In this document: piece by piece, positions 50,764-55,489 of the stretch
Position numbering within the stretch: position 1 is the stretch's first letter
Layout of the letters: each line of letters starts with the position of its first letter
NCBI GenBank assembly: GCA_905233525.1
Contig: CAJOEW010000022.1
Span: 43,549 to 99,037, forward strand
Direction of reading: 5' to 3'
Length of the DNA stretch: 55,489 bases
Source: an uncultured Synergistales bacterium
GTDB taxonomy: Bacteria > Synergistota > Synergistia > Synergistales > Aminobacteriaceae
Program-made: the position numbers and the translations under genes
Notes under the pieces: generated by a model
What the model was told of the DNA's origin: nothing
The model's input: the letters and a program-made list of their open reading frames with translations, nothing else
Databases searched by the model: none

Positions 50764-51168
50764 ATGACTATGTTTTTATCATTTATAGCTGCTACGATTT
50801 TTCTATATGGTCTTTATCAATGGGCAGCAGGCGGTGCTAACTTATGGAGAATTTTTCAGATCAGGCGCAACGCTGCATACATGACCAATGAAGAATTAAA
50901 GCGTGCAGAACAAGAGATCAAGCAGCTTGAAAGCCATACCGATCGCACATTAGGATTAAGCTTTAAAATAATAGGAGCGATCGCTGTTTTAATTTGGGCA
51001 TTTTTAGGTGTAACGACGATCTTAAATATGTTTGGAATCGATTTGATCGGCAACATGTCATCGCGTGCAAAAATGTATTGGGCGCAGCCTGAAGTCAGTG
51101 CAAAAAAAGCTGTTCAAAACCGTTCTAAAATGTTAAGAGATATGAGTTCACGTCTTCGCGGTAATTAA
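50764..51168 (+). CDS. Small membrane protein of unknown function
   Basis: A protein of 134 residues with two transmembrane helices (MFLSFIAATIFLYGLYQWAA and IGAIAVLIWAFLGVTTILNM). They are separated by a charged helix that contains EELKRAEQEIKQLESHTDR; a basic C-terminal tail follows. I place the start at ATG 50764 because AGAGGTG at 50749-50755 is a ribosome binding site for it. An ATG at 50746 would put that site inside the gene. I do not recognise a family. It lies nine bases before the HAD phosphatase gene and is probably in one operon with it and the DUF255 gene. Confidence 0.7.
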   Translation: MTMFLSFIAATIFLYGLYQWAAGGANLWRIFQIRRNAAYMTNEELKRAEQEIKQLESHTDRTLGLSFKIIGAIAVLIWAFLGVTTILNMFGIDLIGNMSSRAKMYWAQPEVSAKKAVQNRSKMLRDMSSRLRGN

Positions 51169-51177
51169 AAGGAGGTT

Positions 51178-51834
51178 TTGAAGATAATAAAGCTTCTGAT
51201 TTTTGATCATGATATGACGGTTGTAGATTCGAGTTATGCGATCATGGAAGGATTTAATTTTGTTGCGCGTTCTGTGGGATTGCCGGAGGTGTCGCACGAA
51301 TTAACCATGAAGCATATCGCCGAGCCTATACCTGAATATTGTAAAAGCCTGTTAGGAGATTTCAAACCAGAATGGGTGGAGTTATACAGATCTCAAAGTG
51401 ACAGGTTAGAGCGCGAATTGATAAAGCCTTTTCCAGATACTATACCGACGCTTGAAAAATTACGTGCGTTAAATAAAAAATTGGCCATGGCTTCAAATCG
51501 TGAAAACCCTGTAAAAGTTTCAGAGCGTACAGGTTTGATTAAATATTTTGATTTGATTGCCGGTGCTGTTGTTCCATTTGGTAAGATAGCTTACAAGCCT
51601 GATCCTGAAATGTTAAACAGGACGCTTGAATATTTTGATATTCCTGTTGATGAAGCTGTTTATATCGGAGATTCAGAGATTGATATTCAAACGGCTTTAA
51701 ATGCAAAAATGCGTCCGATCGGAATCACGACAGGTAATTATTCTCACGAGGCATTTAAAAAAATGGGTGTTTGGCGCAGTATAGATAATCTTTCGGAATT
51801 ATTAGACATAGTACAGCACGATGGAGAGTGCTAA
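51178..51834 (+). CDS. HAD-superfamily phosphatase, phosphoglycolate-phosphatase like
   Basis: A 218-residue cytoplasmic hydrolase. Motif I is IFDHDMTVVDS with nucleophile Asp10 and acid/base Asp12. A helical cap follows (about 15-80). Motif II is MASNREN, motif III the Lys in IAYKPDPEM, and motif IV VYIGDSEIDIQTA. The layout fits the Gph/PgmB branch; substrates in this branch include phosphoglycolate, pyrophosphate and sugar phosphates, so none is assigned. The start is TTG at 51178, just after AAAGGAGG; the spacing of two or three bases is short, but there is no better start before motif I. Its stop overlaps the start region of the DUF255 gene. Confidence 0.87.
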   Translation: MKIIKLLIFDHDMTVVDSSYAIMEGFNFVARSVGLPEVSHELTMKHIAEPIPEYCKSLLGDFKPEWVELYRSQSDRLERELIKPFPDTIPTLEKLRALNKKLAMASNRENPVKVSERTGLIKYFDLIAGAVVPFGKIAYKPDPEMLNRTLEYFDIPVDEAVYIGDSEIDIQTALNAKMRPIGITTGNYSHEAFKKMGVWRSIDNLSELLDIVQHDGEC

Positions 51835-54004
51835 TAATTTTATGAATGATTTTGCTCTATCGTCATACGGCGAATATAACGAAGAGTCCGGCTATAATTC
51901 TCAAGACACTCAAAAAAATATATTCGTTCCGCAAAATAAATTATCTGACGAAACGAGCCTGTATTTGTTGCAGCATGCTGATAACCCTGTCGGCTGGTAT
52001 GCTTGGAATAATGAACCGTTTGAGATCGCGCGCCGTGAAGACAGACCTATATTTTTATCGATCGGTTATTCTTCGAGTCATTGGTGCCATGTTATGAACC
52101 GTGATTGTTTTAGCGATCCTGAAGTTGCCCAATTATTAAATAATACCTGCGTACCGATATTGATCGATCGTGAAGAACGCCCGGACATTGATGCCTTGTT
52201 TATGGAAGTCTGTTTAATTCAAAATGGCAGCGGAGGATGGCCTCTAAATATTTTTCTCACGCCTTACGGCAAGCCTTTTTTTACGACTACATGGCTTCCA
52301 AAAAGAACAACTGGACAAATGCCTGGCTTAACTGAAATTTTACCGCGCGTTAAATGGTTATGGGTAATGCAGCGTGAAGATATAGAGCGCTCATCAAATG
52401 AACTTGGCCAAATGATTAAAGAACGTCTTGATGAAATTTCAGGCTCTCGTTCAGGCGTTAAGCTTAGTAATTTTGCTGCACACAACGCATTTTTAAAGCT
52501 TCGTAACAAATTTGATGTTCAATGGGGAGGATTTGGGCAGGCTTCTAAATTTCCTGAGTTTACGAAATTATTATTTTTGCTCAGATTTGCAAATGAAAAT
52601 TCAGGAATGCACACGACAGCCTATGAACGTTATGACGCTTTCACAATGGTAGATATAACATTGAGGCGTATGTGGCGCGGCGGCATTCATGATCATTTAG
52701 GCGGAGGCTTTGCGAAATATACGACTGATCAGCGCTGGCTTGTTCCTAACTTTGAAAAATTGTTATGCGATCAAGCTATGTTATTATTAGCGGTCTCAAT
52801 TTCGCAGGAATTAAAATCGAACGTGTTTAATAAAATGATGGCTGAAGACATTATCAAATGCGTTACAAATGATTTTTGCGACGATAATTCATATTCGCAA
52901 GGTTTCAGAACATCTATAGACGCAGACACGCCGGAGGGTGAAGGACAATATTATTTATGGACGGAGGACGAGATCAGAAAAATTTTAGGTAACAATGCCG
53001 GATTATTTTGTTCAGCGTATGCAGTTTTGCCGAGCGGTAATTTTATTAAGGAGCTTTCAGGATCTCAAATGGGATATAACATTTTATACGAGGCTTCAAC
53101 TGTGAACGAGCTTTCAAAGCGTTACGGTATCAAAGGCAATGAAGTCGGAAGACGTTTATATGAGGCTCGAAAAATTTTATTAGAAGCTCGCAAAAAACGG
53201 CAGAATTTAATTTTCGACGATCGTATTCTAATGGATTGGAACAGCCTTTTAATCGGTGCATTATCAAGGGCTTCGGTCGTGTTCAATAATTCTGACTGGA
53301 AGGACATAGCGGAAAGAACAGCATTATTTTTACAGAAGAGTTTTAAAAATCCTAAAGGCGGTTATTTCAGACAATGGCGAGCCGGAAAAGCAAGTATTGA
53401 CGCTTTGACATGTGATTATGCTTCGTTATTATGGTCAATGATGGAATTATATGCGGCATGTAAAAATTTTAATTCCGGTGAAAAACAGCTCAAAGATCTT
53501 TTAAAATTCGCACAGGATACGGCTGATATAATGCTTGATAAATTTCTTGATAACAAGACAGGCGGATTATATCTCATGGCCGATAACGACATAAATATTT
53601 TTGCCAGATTAAAATCAGGAGCCGATCAGGGTTTACCTTCAGCGAATGCCTTAGCTTCAATCGGACTTAATGCCCTCGCTCATGTCTTGGAAGACAGAAA
53701 ATATTCTGACGCTGCAAAAAGAATTATCGAATGTTTTTCACGGCCTGCATTAAATAATACTGTTGATTATGTTTCTTTAATGACTGCTGAAAGTTTATGG
53801 ACACCCGTTAAAATAAAACCGATCGAAAAACCGAAACCTGAGCATATACCGACAGACGAAGAATTAAACGCTGAACCAGCCGAAAATATAAACGCTCAAG
53901 CCGGTGCAGATCAGCAAGGTGTTTCACATTCCAGAGCACAGCGCAGAGCAAGAACAGAACGATCAAGAAGAACAACGGGAACTCATCGTACGAGAACCCG
54001 CTAA
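51821..54004 (+). CDS. DUF255 thioredoxin-fold/six-hairpin protein (YyaL/SPATA20 family) with altered CxxC
   Basis: A 727-residue protein. Residues 40-160 are the DUF255 thioredoxin-like domain: SLYLLQHADNPVGWYAWNNE, PIFLSIGYSSSHWCHVM, VPILIDREERPDIDALFM and GGWPLNIFLTPYGKPFF. The remainder (about 200-660) is an alpha-barrel like that of glycoside hydrolases (FGQASKFPEF, GGIHDHLGGGFAKYTTDQRW, VPNFEKLLCDQAML, LIFDDRILMDWNSLL, DQGLPSANALAS). In relatives the redox motif reads CHWC; here it is S86-H-W-C89, so the first Cys is lost. The last 50 residues are a repetitive Glu/Ala then Arg-rich tail ending RTRTR. The first ATG at 51821 overlaps the HAD gene; ATG 51841 is an alternative with GGAGAG twelve bases before it. 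The biochemical role of the family is not established. Confidence 0.88.
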   Translation: MESANNFMNDFALSSYGEYNEESGYNSQDTQKNIFVPQNKLSDETSLYLLQHADNPVGWYAWNNEPFEIARREDRPIFLSIGYSSSHWCHVMNRDCFSDPEVAQLLNNTCVPILIDREERPDIDALFMEVCLIQNGSGGWPLNIFLTPYGKPFFTTTWLPKRTTGQMPGLTEILPRVKWLWVMQREDIERSSNELGQMIKERLDEISGSRSGVKLSNFAAHNAFLKLRNKFDVQWGGFGQASKFPEFTKLLFLLRFANENSGMHTTAYERYDAFTMVDITLRRMWRGGIHDHLGGGFAKYTTDQRWLVPNFEKLLCDQAMLLLAVSISQELKSNVFNKMMAEDIIKCVTNDFCDDNSYSQGFRTSIDADTPEGEGQYYLWTEDEIRKILGNNAGLFCSAYAVLPSGNFIKELSGSQMGYNILYEASTVNELSKRYGIKGNEVGRRLYEARKILLEARKKRQNLIFDDRILMDWNSLLIGALSRASVVFNNSDWKDIAERTALFLQKSFKNPKGGYFRQWRAGKASIDALTCDYASLLWSMMELYAACKNFNSGEKQLKDLLKFAQDTADIMLDKFLDNKTGGLYLMADNDINIFARLKSGADQGLPSANALASIGLNALAHVLEDRKYSDAAKRIIECFSRPALNNTVDYVSLMTAESLWTPVKIKPIEKPKPEHIPTDEELNAEPAENINAQAGADQQGVSHSRAQRRARTERSRRTTGTHRTRTR

Positions 54005-54044
54005 AAATAAATTTAACAAAAAATTTTTTCAGGAGGTAATAATT

Positions 54045-55489
54045 TTGAAAGTGTTTTGCAGGATCGCGAGTGTTTTAATAATTATTCTTGCGGTCATGTC
54101 AGGAACAAAGGCAAATGCTACACAAGCCGGTGCCGGTTACAGGTTTGATAATGTTTATACACCATACGGCCTTCAAACTCAATGGATGATAATAACAAAA
54201 GCTGGTAACACTGCCGGCGATTGGGCTTTTACACTAAACGGTGATGAAGAAGCTTCAGTTCCTTTAGAAATTGCAGGCAATATCGTTAATAAGCGTTCTT
54301 CATTATCTGTTATAAATGGCCGTGTTGGTTTAAACAGTCATTTAAGCGATGTTGAATCAGACAACGAGCTTAAGGTAATATTTCTGGTGCTTGCTGGAAA
54401 TTCTTCCGAAGAAGAAGAAAATACTTTTGCTATTGATTTCTATTATCCAGGCGTTATAAAGGATGATGATAATAAAGATGATGACGATGCCGTAACAACT
54501 GATACATTGATATATACAACGCCATATTACGTAGTAAAAAAAGTTCCTCAAAATGGAACGTTAACGGATTCTAAAAATGGAACCGGTAAACAATATAAAT
54601 TTCTTTTTCAACGTCAAAGCGCTGCAGAATATGGAAGTGTAAAAGGATATATTACATTTACACAAGTTCCAAGCGATACATACCCTTCGACAACATCACA
54701 GACGACGCAAATACCTTTTGTGCTTGCAAACGTCGATGGAGATACAGCGCAAAACCAGCCTTTAATATTTGATACGATATTGCGCAATAACAGAAATTTT
54801 AAGAACGGCGAAATAGTTGCATATGATCGTTTTACATGGACTGTTCAGGGCAAAGAGACACACCAAGAGAAGACGCCGTGGGTATTTGTGCCTGTAGGTT
54901 CTTTGAATTGGAGCAATAATAACGGCGAAAAGATAAATTATTATTTAACCACTAAAGTAACAAACAGAACAGGCACTCGTTACACAGTACACCCTTATGA
55001 CTATCCGGATCCATATCCTAAATATTGGGAGTTTGATTTACCGGCGTTAACTGATTACAGCGATTTGCCGTCATCTTTCTCTTTGGACGAATTAAGCCAT
55101 ATCGCACCAGGTTTAAGAACAGTTTTCCGAGATAATATAAATATGAATGAAGTAGAACCCTCTATTATGCAGTTATATCCGGTTGATCCTGCGATAGGAG
55201 AAGCTAAGACGTTAAGTTTGCGTTATAGACCTGTTTACGGATATACACTCGGTGAAGCTGAAGGAACGTCTTCAAAATCAAGTGTTCCTGTTCCTTACAG
55301 AGTTACAGCTTTTAATCCGCGTGCAGTGAGTCCAAGTTTTTCAAGTACTGTTGCCGTAAGAATGAGCGCTGACAACACAGTAAAAACAATTCTTGTTCCT
55401 GAAACTTCCGGATATTTTTCAAATTCTGATGTTACGGCTGATTATATTTCGAGCGGCGTTTATAAGTCTTTCGCTATAAGCAAGAATAT
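54045..55489 (+). CDS. Secreted protein of unknown function, cut by the right edge
   Basis: An uninterrupted frame runs from TTG 54045 to the window end (481 codons so far). AGGAGG at 54031-54036 gives ideal spacing. Residues 1-25 are a signal peptide (ASVLIIILAVMSGTKANA). The exported part begins TQAGAGYRFDNVYTPYG. It is rich in Asn, Thr, Ser and aromatic residues, with an acidic insert (KDDDNKDDDDAV) and beta-strand-like segments with no cysteines after the signal. No catalytic motif or known family is recognised. The style resembles the large secreted proteins elsewhere in the window, so a C-terminal Synerg-CTERM tail beyond the edge would not be surprising. It follows the DUF255 gene by 40 bases on the same strand. 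Confidence 0.8.
   Translation, partial: MKVFCRIASVLIIILAVMSGTKANATQAGAGYRFDNVYTPYGLQTQWMIITKAGNTAGDWAFTLNGDEEASVPLEIAGNIVNKRSSLSVINGRVGLNSHLSDVESDNELKVIFLVLAGNSSEEEENTFAIDFYYPGVIKDDDNKDDDDAVTTDTLIYTTPYYVVKKVPQNGTLTDSKNGTGKQYKFLFQRQSAAEYGSVKGYITFTQVPSDTYPSTTSQTTQIPFVLANVDGDTAQNQPLIFDTILRNNRNFKNGEIVAYDRFTWTVQGKETHQEKTPWVFVPVGSLNWSNNNGEKINYYLTTKVTNRTGTRYTVHPYDYPDPYPKYWEFDLPALTDYSDLPSSFSLDELSHIAPGLRTVFRDNINMNEVEPSIMQLYPVDPAIGEAKTLSLRYRPVYGYTLGEAEGTSSKSSVPVPYRVTAFNPRAVSPSFSSTVAVRMSADNTVKTILVPETSGYFSNSDVTADYISSGVYKSFAISKN

Noticed and set aside
1-55489. tRNA, rRNA, insertion sequences and prophage genes
   Set aside because: I looked through the intergenic stretches and the gene products and found no cloverleaf-like sequence with a plausible T-loop, no transposase or integrase motifs, and no phage structural proteins.

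Overview
The window is an AT-rich, gene-dense bacterial chromosome segment. It most likely comes from an uncultured, host-associated member of the Synergistota (Synergistetes). The strongest clue is the secreted protein at 10053-11777. It ends in a Gly-rich stretch with the motif GGACNSGFG, a hydrophobic helix and a basic tail, which is the layout of the Synerg-CTERM sorting signal. The high load of solute transporters (TctC-type receptors, TRAP-type permeases, Liv-type and sugar-type ABC systems, an APC permease) and an archaeal-type Cdc48 ATPase also fit this phylum. No tRNA, rRNA, CRISPR array, insertion sequence or prophage is visible.

Layout. 1-4926: housekeeping genes on the plus strand (DIP1984-like protein, YhaM-type exonuclease, RluA-type pseudouridine synthase, YibE/F membrane protein, Ppx/GppA-like protein), the last four nearly or actually overlapping. 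5010-7700: a surface O-acetylation pair on the minus strand, with an MBOAT acyltransferase behind a promoter that contains four 7-bp tandem repeats and an SGNH partner broken by a frameshift. 7787-11777: secreted or membrane Sel1, TPR and Synerg-CTERM proteins on the minus strand. 11955-16158: a ribose-type ABC importer with a VOC-fold protein at the end of its operon. 16327-19906: livHMGF without a binding protein. 20009-26680: a 2223-residue secreted papain-like protease with LRR, EF-hand-like and twelve putative-Ig modules. 26862-31228: a coiled-coil protein, then two tandem TctC-type receptors followed directly by DctQ/DctM-type TRAP membrane subunits, an unusual mixture. 31308-34187: cvpA-mutS2. 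34306-38046: a nucleoside/simple-sugar type ABC ATPase with two permeases and no receptor. 37997-44160: glmM, a Cdc48-type AAA ATPase with a degenerate second ATPase domain, and a single-chain MmeI-like restriction-modification enzyme, tightly packed. 44248-46126: DUF2442, a DUF4160 remnant and an APC permease whose 3' end carries an 11-C tract. 46189-50689: a hybrid histidine kinase, a GGDEF protein, an orphan CbiL-type methylase and a gate-type membrane protein. 50764-55489: a small membrane protein, a HAD phosphatase, a DUF255 thioredoxin-fold protein with an altered CxxC motif, and a secreted protein cut by the right edge.

The picture is an amino-acid, carboxylate and sugar scavenger with large secreted adhesin or protease proteins. 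Two surface or transport genes carry simple sequence repeats, a form often linked to phase variation. Several genes are visibly decaying: the SGNH partner, the DUF4160 gene and a flavodoxin-like reductase. The best candidates for something new are the TctC/DctQM hybrid transporter, the glmM-cdc48-MmeI cluster with its degenerate AAA domain, and the 7-bp repeat promoter of the O-acyltransferase. All function calls are by reading motifs; no database search was possible.
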